Origin: Lampris incognitus | Lineage: Eukaryota; Chordata; Actinopteri; Lampriformes; Lampridae | Direction: 5' to 3' | DNA: 64,000 nt | NCBI RefSeq assembly: GCF_029633865.1 | Contig: NC_079223.1 | Location: forward strand, 33,995,423 to 34,059,422 | Part shown: positions 11,418-23,108 of the stretch, piece by piece | Layout: each line of letters starts with the position of its first letter | Position numbering within the stretch: the stretch's first letter is position 1 | Notes under the pieces: generated by a model | What the model was told of the DNA's origin: nothing | Databases searched by the model: none | The model's input: only the letters and a program-made list of their open reading frames with translations | Translations under genes and position numbers: made by a program

Positions 11418-14346
11418 TGCAGTTTTTCATGTGGCACGCCGTGGGGCCAACCTGATGGGCCTGGACCTGTTCTCCGCTCTGGGGTTCTCCCTCTTAGACA
11501 CAAGGGGGGCAGCAATCCTGACTGTCGCCACACCTTGGCAGCAGAAGTGGCCATCGCTGTTTATGGGGCTGGGCTGCCTCTCCGCCTTCACCCATCAACC
11601 TCTCCTCAACCCTGCTGTGAAATCTGTCATCCAACCACTGCGCCGCATCCCGTTGGCTCTCCGTGATGGGGTCTCCGCCGAGCTGCAACAACTGCTGGAA
11701 GCTGGCATCATTGAACCGGTGGACGCGTCACCTTGGGTCTCAAACCTCGTGGTGGCTAAGAAGAAGTCGGGGGGCCTGCGTGTCTGCGTCGATCTACGTG
11801 CAGTAAATAAGGCAGTGGTCCCTGATAAGTATCCACTGCCCACCTCAGAAGAACTCACTGCTCAGTTCTATGGCTCTGAGGTGTTCTCCAAGCTCGACCT
11901 CAGACAGGGGTACTTACAGGTGCCCCTCCACCCCAGCAGCCGAAACCTCACAGCCTTTGTGACACATGCAGGAGTGTTTCGCTATACCAGGATGCCTTTC
12001 GGTCTCAGCTCCGCCCCTAGCTGCTTCCAGAAAATCATGGTCTCCGTGCTGGCTGGCATACTGAGCGTGGCCATTTATCTGGACGATATAGTGGTACACG
12101 GGCCCACCAGTGAAATCCACGACAAGCGCCTTAACATGGTCTTCGCAGCCCTGTCCAAGCACAAGCTAACTCTCAATGCTGAGAAATGTGTCCTCTCTGT
12201 GCCAGCCATCGACTTCGTGGGGTTCCGGCTGTCAGCGAGCGGTGTAACTCCACTACAATCCAACGTGGACGCCATTCAGGCCATCCCTGAGCCCAGCTCG
12301 GCCGCCCAGGTCGCCTCCTTCCTGGGTATGACAAGTTACTACCTGAGGTTTCTTCCCCAGTACTCTGCGACCACAGCCCCCCTGCGCCAGCTGCTGCGTA
12401 AGGACGAGCCATGGGTGTGGTCAAAGGCATGCAGTGATGCTGTGCGTGATCTCAAGACTCAACTGACTTCACCACCAGTGTTGGCTCACTTCAACATCTC
12501 CAGCTCCACCTTTGTGACCTGTGACGCATCAGCCACAGCGATAGGGGCCGTGCTGTCTCAAACCCAGAACGGTGTGGAGAAGCCCATTGCCTTCGCCTCC
12601 CGTGCCCTCAACCTGACCGAGCAGCGGTACTCCGTGGGTGAGCGTGAGGCGTTAGCCTGTATCTGGGCTTGTGAAAGGTGGCACCTCTACCTCTATGGCC
12701 GCTCCTTCACCCTCAGGACAGATCACCAGGCCCTGACAGCGCTGCTGTCCACATCTGGGACAGGCCACAAACCCCTGAGGCTGCACCGCTGGTCTGACCG
12801 CCTCCGCCAGTACAACTTCAGCCTGCAGTTCACCCCAGGCAGAGACAATGTTGTCGCCGACCTGCTCTCTCGCTCTGTCTCCACCCCAGCTCCACAGACG
12901 GACACTGACTGTGTGGAAAAGGACATTGTCCAAATGCTACACACACCCCTCCAGGCCACTGTCTCTCTGCGGGAGCTGAGGGCAGCCTCCGAACAGGACC
13001 CTGTCCTCTCCCAGCTCCGCACCTACATCCAGAACGGCTGGCCTCACAAGGTCCCAGAGGAGCTGGCTGCGTTCGCCCGAGTCAGACAGGAGCTCTCCTG
13101 CTGGAACGACACCTGCGTGGCACGTGGGTTTTGCACAGTGGTCCCAGCTGCTCTCCGTGCACGTGTTTTGAATACGGCGCATGAAGGCCACCTGGGCATT
13201 GTGAAACTGAAACAGAGCTGCCGAGACCTGGTGTGGTGGCCGGGGATAGACAGAGATATTGAGGCTCTGGTGAAGGACTGTTCTGCCTGCCTTGTGAGTG
13301 GCAAGACTGGCCACCAGGCTCCCCCACCCCTGCAACCTCTCGCCTGGCCCTCTCAGCCCTGGGAACACCTGCAGTTGGACATTTGTGGTGAGATCCATGG
13401 AGTTCCCCACCACCAACGCTTCATGGTGGTCGCCTACGATCTACACTCAAAATGGCCTGAACTCACCACTTCCGGCACTGTGACCTCACAGATCATCATC
13501 GACTTCCTGGACTCTCTTTTCTCTCGCTGGGGCCTCCCAAAGGCCATCACCACTGACAACGGCCCTCAGCTGGTCTCTGCTGAGTTCACTGCTTATCTCG
13601 AAAGCAAGGGCATCCGTCATATACGCACTGCGTACTACCACCCCCAGGCCAATGGCGGCGTTGAACGTTTTCACCAGTCACTGAAGAACGGCCTCAGAGC
13701 ACACATGGCCCAAGGGTGCTCTTTCACGCAGGCCATCCGTCACACTCTGCTGCACTATCGGGCCACACAGCACTCGACCACAGGCGTCTCCCCAGCCTCT
13801 CTCATGCTAGGCCGGGAACTGTGCATGCCCCTTGACAGGCTCCGCCCCTCCACACCTCAGGCACCTCCCTCTGGGGTCAGAGCCTCAGTCACTCGTCAGC
13901 AGACGCGGATGAAGCAACGGTTTGACCAGTCAAAACGAACCAGGGTGCCAGACATCAATGTGTCAGACTGGGTCAGGGTCCGCAGGCCCCACAGGGACAA
14001 TAAAATGGCTTCATACTGGTCCTCTCCTCTCCAAGTCACCCGTCAGCTGGGCCCAGCCACTTACTTCCTCAGCGATGGCACTCGGTGGCACTCCAGTCGT
14101 CTACGGAAGGTGTCAGCTCCGCCACACACAGCTGGTGACACAACCATAGCCATTCCCTCAGCATGGCAAGACGCCCCGGGGCTTCATGCAGCTCCTACAC
14201 AGGCCCCAGACATTTCTGGGCCTCAGCTCCCCCTGCCATCTCCCTCCCCACCTCGGCCTGCCCAGCCTCAGGCCGCCCCGCGACCTGTTCGCACACGTTT
14301 ACGCCCTGGCCACCTAGAGGACTTTGTGTCAACCTTTCATGTTTGA
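11410..14346 (+). CDS. pol: pol frame of the gypsy element (RT, RNase H, integrase)
   Basis: About 978 residues. Reverse transcriptase shows LDLRQGYLQVPL, MPFGLSSAPSCFQ and the catalytic YLDD in AIYLDDIVVHG. RNase H follows with TCDASATAIGAVLSQ and RTDHQAL. The integrase has an HHCC zinc-binding segment (H.GHLG...C..C), a core with TDNGPQ and HPQANGGVERFHQS, and a C-terminal WVRVRRPHR region. No chromodomain is evident. The whole length reads open, consistent with a recent copy. Confidence 0.95.
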   Translation: MPNAVFHVARRGANLMGLDLFSALGFSLLDTRGAAILTVATPWQQKWPSLFMGLGCLSAFTHQPLLNPAVKSVIQPLRRIPLALRDGVSAELQQLLEAGIIEPVDASPWVSNLVVAKKKSGGLRVCVDLRAVNKAVVPDKYPLPTSEELTAQFYGSEVFSKLDLRQGYLQVPLHPSSRNLTAFVTHAGVFRYTRMPFGLSSAPSCFQKIMVSVLAGILSVAIYLDDIVVHGPTSEIHDKRLNMVFAALSKHKLTLNAEKCVLSVPAIDFVGFRLSASGVTPLQSNVDAIQAIPEPSSAAQVASFLGMTSYYLRFLPQYSATTAPLRQLLRKDEPWVWSKACSDAVRDLKTQLTSPPVLAHFNISSSTFVTCDASATAIGAVLSQTQNGVEKPIAFASRALNLTEQRYSVGEREALACIWACERWHLYLYGRSFTLRTDHQALTALLSTSGTGHKPLRLHRWSDRLRQYNFSLQFTPGRDNVVADLLSRSVSTPAPQTDTDCVEKDIVQMLHTPLQATVSLRELRAASEQDPVLSQLRTYIQNGWPHKVPEELAAFARVRQELSCWNDTCVARGFCTVVPAALRARVLNTAHEGHLGIVKLKQSCRDLVWWPGIDRDIEALVKDCSACLVSGKTGHQAPPPLQPLAWPSQPWEHLQLDICGEIHGVPHHQRFMVVAYDLHSKWPELTTSGTVTSQIIIDFLDSLFSRWGLPKAITTDNGPQLVSAEFTAYLESKGIRHIRTAYYHPQANGGVERFHQSLKNGLRAHMAQGCSFTQAIRHTLLHYRATQHSTTGVSPASLMLGRELCMPLDRLRPSTPQAPPSGVRASVTRQQTRMKQRFDQSKRTRVPDINVSDWVRVRRPHRDNKMASYWSSPLQVTRQLGPATYFLSDGTRWHSSRLRKVSAPPHTAGDTTIAIPSAWQDAPGLHAAPTQAPDISGPQLPLPSPSPPRPAQPQAAPRPVRTRLRPGHLEDFVSTFHV

Positions 14347-14370
14347 AATCCTGCCGGGGGGGGGGGGAAA

Positions 14371-14570
14371 TGTTATGTATGCACACATTGACAGTGCTGC
14401 ATTTGATTTGGTGCTGTTCTATTGTGCTGGGATCGATTGGTGATGCCTGCGGGCTCTGGGTTGTTTGATCGGGTCTGCCTTTGATGCTGTGTCAGTCTCA
14501 ATAAAGAATGCCACGGAGAGGTTGTGTCGAGCGACAGCGCTGTGTCCTGACGTGATTTCTAAACTTAATA
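14371..14570 (+). repeat. 3' LTR of the gypsy element
   Basis: 200 bp, the same length as the 5' LTR and differing at about two positions. Followed directly by the ggtat target duplication and the second half of the SINE. Confidence 0.95.
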
Positions 14571-14863
14571 GGTATGTGTCCTGGTCACTGCACTAGCGCC
14601 TCCTCTGGTCGGTCAGGGCGCCTGTTAGGGGAGGAGGGGGAACTGAAGGGAATCGCGTGGTCCTCCCACGCATCCCCCTGGCGAAACTCCTCACTGTCAG
14701 GTGAAAAGAAGTGGCTGGCGACTCCACATGTGTCGGACGAGGCATGTGGTAGTCTGCAGCCCTCCCCGGATCGGCAGAGGGGATGGAGCAGCGATCGGGA
14801 CGGCTCGGAAGAGTGGGGTAATTGGCCAAGTACAATTGGGGAGGAAAAAAAAGGGGGGGGGGG

Positions 14864-15174
14864 TCCACAAAAAAAAGAAGAATTTCCATACAGTTAGGGA
14901 TGGCTGGTATATATGGGCTCACAGGGCTAAGCCTTTTCGTATCTTTTACAATAAAGATGAGAAAATTATTGTTAAAAAAAACCTTAGAACAGATTATTTT
15001 AAATTTTGGTGGAACCTAAGAGCAACGACAACACTAAATAGTCACAAGAAAAACACAAAATACATCTAAATGGGCTGTTTTTTTTACAGCCCAAATACAA
15101 TTGCATCAGCTTCCATTCATCTTCGTGTTACGTGAGTGACAGGTGTCTTGGCACGCCCCCTTGATTTGCTGATC
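14864..15174. other. No gene seen
   Basis: AT-rich sequence with a short hairpin gggctgt-(T)n-acagccc near 15072-15094. Confidence 0.4.
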
Positions 15175-15420
<246 letters not shown>

Positions 15421-15455
15421 GGGCTAAATTCAATCAGCCCACAGACCACTGACTT

Positions 15456-16495
15456 TTGACCAATGACAGCACAGACAGTACAGTGAAGCGCTACTGGTGT
15501 GAGAGTGGGAAGGGAGAAAATCGAGCGACTGTGGCAATGGCGGCCAGGGGCGTTAGCATGAACCAGGTGGATTATTTACTTTCTCGTCCATTTTCTTCAA
15601 GGTCTTTGGAGGAAAAAATGGAAGTGAAGAGACTGGAGACACATCGTCCCAACGACGTTCAAATAACACAAAAGGACAAACGACAAAATCGCAAGTTTTG
15701 TGTTAGTTGGTTTCAACGAAAGGACTGGCTAACGGCAAGTGTAGCGAGGAAGTCACTTTCCTGTTTCCCGCGCTGGCTTTTTGGGGGAGACGCGGCTTGG
15801 ACCCAACAAGGAATTGTGGATTTGAAACGTTTATCCGACAAAATTAGGAAATATGAATGCAGCACAAGTCACATTGGAAACAGCGTAAAGCTATCAATGC
15901 TGGGTAAAGTTAACATCGCCTGTCAATTTGACGAGGGCCACCGCATTTCTATACAGAGACACAACGAGCTGGTAAAGAAAAACAGGCATTCATTATCACG
16001 GATTGTGGACTGTAATTAAAATTTGTGGGGCACGTGAGCTAGCTCTGCGGGGGTCCGACGGATCTCCGACTTCACTCCAGCGGGGCGTGTTTCTGGACCT
16101 CGTGACTTGACCAGTTCTCTTATTTGGATAGCCAGTTAGCCGATCACCTGTCAAACACACAGGTTGCCAAGTACACGCCTAAGACGAGCCAAAATGTGTT
16201 GCTTGGTTGTACGTATGTTAGCGGTTTATGGACAAAAAGTGGCTGATGAAATACCGGTGTGGCATGTGTCACAAACAGCCATCACAACCAACCCCCCTGA
16301 CATCTGCAGAGTCATAGAGGCGTTTAGAGGATCAAAATATTCCTCCGAAGTACTATGGGACAGGATAGGCCGAAGGCCCTGGCTGTGCTGTCTGTTTAGC
16401 AGGACTTCATCCAAAAATCACCGGACTTCAATGACATGATGATTAACCTGTTTGCATCCCAGAAAGGTCGTCGGTGTGAGCTTCTCTTCAAATAA
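15456..16495 (+). pseudogene. ZMYM1-like hAT transposase relic, N-terminal to middle part
   Basis: The longest open part (to 16019) contains MNQVDYLLSRPF and RLETHRPND, then the zinc-finger-like block WFQRKDWLTAS...SLSCFPRWLFGGD...WTQQGI, then SDKIRKYE.STSHIGN, SMLGKVNI, ISIQRHNELVKKNRH and LSRIVDC. This order is typical of TTF-type/ZMYM1-like hAT transposases. The similarity continues after a frameshift near 16015 (CGARELALRG, GVFLDLV) and again with KYTPKTSQNVLL near 16165-16210. The catalytic middle and the dimerisation end are not seen. Upstream initiation is uncertain; the family start is probably the MNQVD methionine near 15560. It is a degraded DNA transposon, with a sibling relic at 26511-27300. 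Confidence 0.75.
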
Positions 16496-16499
16496 GGTA

Positions 16500-19081
<2,582 letters not shown>

Positions 19082-21242
19082 GAAGACAAGAAGAAGACAC
19101 TTTTATTATCATTGTATATTAAACATACAACAAAATTCATTCTCTGTATTTAACCCATCCTATGCTAGGAGCAGTGAGCAGCCGCAGTACAGCGCCCGGG
19201 GACCAACTCTAGTTCTTTCTTTCATCGCCTTGGTCAGGGGTACAGGCAGGAGTATTAACCCTAACATGCACATCTTTGATGGTGGGAGGAAACTGGAGCA
19301 CCCAGCGGAAACCCACACAGACATGGGGAGAACATGCATCCAGTACCAGCTTAGATGTGCAATGGGCAAAGAATTTTTTAAAAAATTTCATTAGCAAAGT
19401 TGAGGATATTAAAATGAACATTATCTCCCCTACCCATGACTTAGTTGTCTCACTGGTCAGTTCTTCCAAATTGGAATGCTTCCAACTTATCACACTACCC
19501 TCCCTTACAAAGATATTTCCATCATGAAACCTACAACCTGCCCCCTTGACTGCCCTCCTGAAGGATGTCTTTAACATAACCAGCCCCACCATCCTTTCCA
19601 TTATTAACAGCTCCTTGGCCACTGGTACTGTTCCAACCTGTTTCAAGCAGTGGTCCAGCCCGTACTGAAAAAAAACAACTTAGACCCTACCTTGCCTTGT
19701 TACTACAGACCTATTTCTAAACTTCCATTCCTGTCAAAGGTTCTCGAAAATGTTATTCTCAGTCCATTGTTGCCCTACCTACACCAAAACAACACATTGG
19801 AAAATTTCCAGTTAGGTTTTAGGCTTATCATAGCACAGCACAGAGTCTGCCTTACTGAAAGTGTACAATGACCTGCTCCTCTCTATCAGCTCCAGTGGCT
19901 GTGCCATTCTAATTCTTCTTGACCTCAGCACGGCATTTGATACTGTGGATCATCACATTTTAATAGGCCATCTCCAGTACGGGGTTTGTGTTGATGGCTC
20001 TGCCTTGAAATGGCTCACATCCTAACTCAAAAATAGAAGCTTCTCCATTAACATAGGCAATTTTTCTTCTCCCCCAGCTAGTCTCTCCTGCGGGATCCCA
20101 CAAGATTCTGTCCTAGGTTCTATTCTTTTCTCTATATACATTCTTCCCCTTGGTCAAATCATTCAAAAAATATGACATTTCCTTCCACTGTTATGCTGAT
20201 GACAGTGGTATCTCTCCCTGAAACCAAATGACCAGTCCAGTCTAGTCAGCCTCTTGATCTGCCTTAAGGACATAAAGTTAAAAGTGATTTATCAATTGTG
20301 TTGGCAACCTGTCCGCCCTTGTCAAATATCAGGTAAAAAACCTTGGTGTGATATTTGTTTCCGCCTTCAAGTTTGACAAGCAAGTATTGAAGTATGCAGT
20401 AGTGAAATCCAATCTTTTCCAGCTTTCTTCTATTGCCAAAATCAAGCCGTTTCTTTCTTTTAAAGATCTCAAGAAAGTCATTCTCACGTTTATATCCTCC
20501 CTCTTGGACTACTGCAACTCCATGTATATTAGGATTAGTCAGTCGTCCCTGTCCGGCCTACAACCGGTCCAAAACGCTGCAGCCATGCTCCTGACAGGTA
20601 CCCTGAAAAGGAACCATTGTTACCCCTATTTTGGCCTCTCTCCACTGGATGCCTGTGTGGTTCAGAACTGATTTTAAGGTTCTCCTGTTTGTTTATAAAG
20701 CCCTAAATGGGCTGGCCCCCTGCTATATTAAAGACCTTTTAAGCCTTCATTCTACCTCCAGGTCCCTCAGCTTGGCTGACTTGGGATTCCTGGCTGTCCC
20801 GCGATCTAAACTTAAGCTCAGGGTTGACCATTCCTTTGCGGTTGTGACCACTACACTGTGGAACAGCATTCCCCTCCCTATCAGATCTGACCCCTCCTCT
20901 ATAGACTCTTAAGCCCCAGCTTAAAACTTACTTTTAGTTACTAGCATTTGAATCTTCCTGATGTGGCTGATTTCTGGCTTGTGCCTATATCCATGTGCTG
21001 CTTATTTATGCCTATGAGCTATGTGCCTTGTTGTTTATGTTGGTGTTTCTTGTATTTATGTTTTAGCTACCTGCTCTGGTCTGTACACCACTTTAGTCAG
21101 TATGGTTTGCTTTTAGATGTATTTTATAAATACATTTGACATGTGAACTCCACACAGAAAGACCTGGCATGGCCTGGGGTTCAAACTGAGAACCTTCTTG
21201 CTCTGAAGCAACAGCACTAACCACTGGGCCACCGTGCTGCCC
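19082..21242 (-). mobile_element. SINE, tail type 1, split by an L2 LINE
   Basis: Two minus-strand SINE parts: 19082-19337 (tail and body, ending at 'gggagaacatgca') and 21144-21242 (body to tRNA-like head, aactccacacag ... ccaccgtgctgccc). Together they match the uninterrupted copies at 8182 and 28763. The LINE at 19338-21143 lies between them. A short acatg-like match at both junctions could be the target duplication. Confidence 0.85.
19338..21143 (+). mobile_element. 5'-truncated, decayed L2-clade LINE
   Basis: Reverse-transcriptase blocks run in order on the plus strand: VQPVLKK..LDPTLP..YRPISKLPFLSKVLE near 19650-19750, LLDLSTAFDTVDH near 19915-19955, and SCGIPQ.SVLGSILFSLYI near 20090-20140. 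The C-terminal part follows: LDYCNS...SQSSLSGLQPVQNAAA near 20500-20590, LHWMPV and FKVLLFVYKALNGLAPCYI near 20640-20735. Several frameshifts and stops make it inactive. It ends in an AT-rich tail near 21139. The block order matches L2/Maui-type LINEs of fish. Confidence 0.9.
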
Positions 21243-21507
21243 ATAGAAAGAATGCCAACTAAATGTCGCTTTGGAACCCTCTCAAATCCCGGGTTTTGTA
21301 TTGATTTTGATGGGGAAACATGAGTTCAACACAACAGCTCACTCCATCGAGTGAATGTCCATCTGAGGTTCACTCTTGTTTTACCTCTGTTTCTATTGCT
21401 CTACCTCTTCACCTTTGTTGTATCCTCCGTCAACAGGGTTCTTTTTCTCTTGCTGGGTAGAGTTTCCACTGTCACCTCGGTTGTTCCACCATCCACCATT
21501 TCCGCTA

Positions 21508-21749
21508 CACTGTAAATTCTAGCAAGTTAAGTTTACTTAAAAACATTTTAGGAAACTGATTACCTTGGGAAAAGCAAGTAAATGGACTTAATTGTGTCAA
21601 GTATTGTGAAATCATTTCACATAAAATCATTTCACATAACTTGACACAATTAAGTTCATTTAAGTAAATGAACTTAAATGAAAATTTCCCAAGGTGATCG
21701 GTTCCCTAATTTTTTTTTAAGTAAACTTAACTTGTTAGAATTTACAGTG
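21508..21749. mobile_element. Palindromic MITE with TA target duplication
   Basis: A 242-bp element whose halves are inverted copies almost to the centre: CACTGTAAATTCTAGCAAGT at the left and its complement with one or two changes at the right. The dinucleotide TA flanks both ends (21506-21507 and 21750-21751), as in Tc1/mariner-type MITEs. No coding sequence. Confidence 0.9.
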
Positions 21750-21836
21750 TACTGGGGATAGCTACCGATTGCTACTGGGGAAGACAAAAGCGCCCCATCC
21801 TATTCCTATTTGGGTTGCACAATGGTTGATGCACTT

Positions 21837-23100
21837 CAGGGATGGAAATTAGCACCCGCTACACGCCAAATGCGGGTGGATTTGCGTATTGGCGGGTGAA
21901 TTTGCTCAACCTACCAGCCACGGTGGCGGGTAAAGAAAAGTAGCAATTTGTGACGTACTGAATCGCGAATCTGCCTTATTTCCCCCCTATGACCCGCCCT
22001 ACTCTGCCTCTGATTGGCTAGTACTTGTTGCCATCGTTGGTTAGCCAATCAGAGGCAGAGCATAGGGACGCTTGTCTTGCGAGTCTGCTAATTCACACAG
22101 ACACTTTCGAGGACGAGGAGAGAGCCAGAAAACCCAATGTGGCGTTACATCGCAGGGGTTAAGAGGTCTGCAGAGAAAACATCCCAGGAGGAGACAGGTT
22201 AAAGAGGCGAAGACGAAACGAAAACGTTTTTTTAATGAGAAGTGGAGAATAACTGACAACGGAGACAGAGAGTCCCGTGATTGGTTATTTTACGAGGAGA
22301 CAAGCCAGACAATGTTCTGTTCAGTATGTCATCAACACGCTTCGGATGCCAACAAGAAAGCTAACAGTTTCATTATTGGGACTAAAAACCTAAAATTGGA
22401 AGCCATAAAAGACAATTAATCATCCAAATGCCACATCCATGTAATAAAGATAGTACAGGGAAAATCCACCCCACAGGATACCGCTGCCATGAACACGTCC
22501 CAGTTGGAGAAGATGAGCCTACCGTTTAGAAATGCCCGCGCAATCGCGAGAAAAGGAAGGCCGTTTACAGATTACGTGTGGCAATGCAAGTAAATCGTAA
22601 TTTTTTAAAACGGTAGATTAAGTGTTGAATTAAGGTCAGAATATAGCTGTCATGTAATGTCATTAGCTAGCTAACGTTACGTGTAGTTAGCAAGTAAATC
22701 GTCATTTACTAACGTTAAAAGTGTTGAATGAAGACCCGTACTGACACAATTCCCTCTACTTGTTACAGTCTTGGTTTATGTAATAATAAAGGGAATTTTG
22801 GTGGCACTGATACACTGGTTATTTTTTGACAAATATGTTAAATGTTTTAAAGGTAGTGTACACAATTTTGAAAACCATAGAAGAGTAAACTAGATTTTGA
22901 AAATAGTGTTTTAAGAGTTTAAATATTTAAAATAGCCTATTGCTTGAATATTGTAGATCTTGTTTTATTATTTTTCACATGCAGTTACACACTGCCGGTT
23001 AAAACAAGAAAGTGGCTGGTAAAAAAATTGAGTGGCTGGTAGATTTTGGAATCCACCAGCCACAGTGGCAGGGGGACAAAAAAGTTAATTTCCACCCCTG
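21837..23100 (+). mobile_element. hAT transposon, internally deleted, with perfect 8-bp TSD
   Basis: A 1,264-bp element with ends CAGGGATGGAAATTAGC and the complement of CAGGGGTGGAAATTAAC. It is flanked by identical atgcactt copies (21829-21836 and 23101-23108). The interior retains a transposase N-terminal frame but lacks the catalytic region, so it is non-autonomous. A short inverted repeat around 'gattggctag'/'ttagccaatc' lies near 22012-22050. Confidence 0.93.
22072..22419 (+). pseudogene. N-terminal BED-like zinc-finger part of a hAT transposase
   Basis: 115-residue frame. Residues around 45-110 read KRKRFFNEKWR, WLFYEE...TMFCSVC, then H......ANSFIIGTKNLKLEAI. This fits the N-terminal zinc-binding region of hAT/ZMYM-type transposases, in which a W..y segment precedes C..C. 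The catalytic and dimerisation domains are absent because the element is deleted downstream, so no functional transposase can be made from this copy. The start codon is uncertain. Confidence 0.7.
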
Positions 23101-23108
23101 ATGCACTT

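Larger units (their letters stand above)
10120..14570 (+). mobile_element. Ty3/gypsy LTR retrotransposon, looks whole, young
   Basis: A 4,451-bp element bounded by two 200-bp LTRs that differ at about two positions, indicating recent insertion. A 5-bp target duplication ggtat lies at 10115-10119 and 14571-14575. The primer-binding site TGGCGACGAGGATGG begins two bases after the 5' LTR and matches the 3' end of tRNA-Ser(GCT). A poly-G/AAA polypurine tract precedes the 3' LTR. Two long open frames encode gag-protease and pol, and no obvious break is seen. It lies inside a SINE. No envelope frame is visible. Confidence 0.95.
9973..14863 (+). mobile_element. tRNA-derived SINE split by a Ty3/gypsy insertion
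   Basis: The SINE comprises 9973-10119 and 14571-14863. The head gggcgtccgggtagcgtagc and the B-box ggttcgaattc are tRNA-like. The body continues after the insertion with 'ctggtcactgcactagcgcc' and 'gtgaaaagaagtggctggcg', ending in poly-A/poly-G. The uninterrupted copy at 33073-33469 shows the same order, which confirms that the two halves are one insertion. Confidence 0.9.

Noticed and set aside
12937-13416. Open frames opposite the gypsy pol gene
   Set aside because: They mirror the GC-rich codon use of pol; no domain or start signal supports them.
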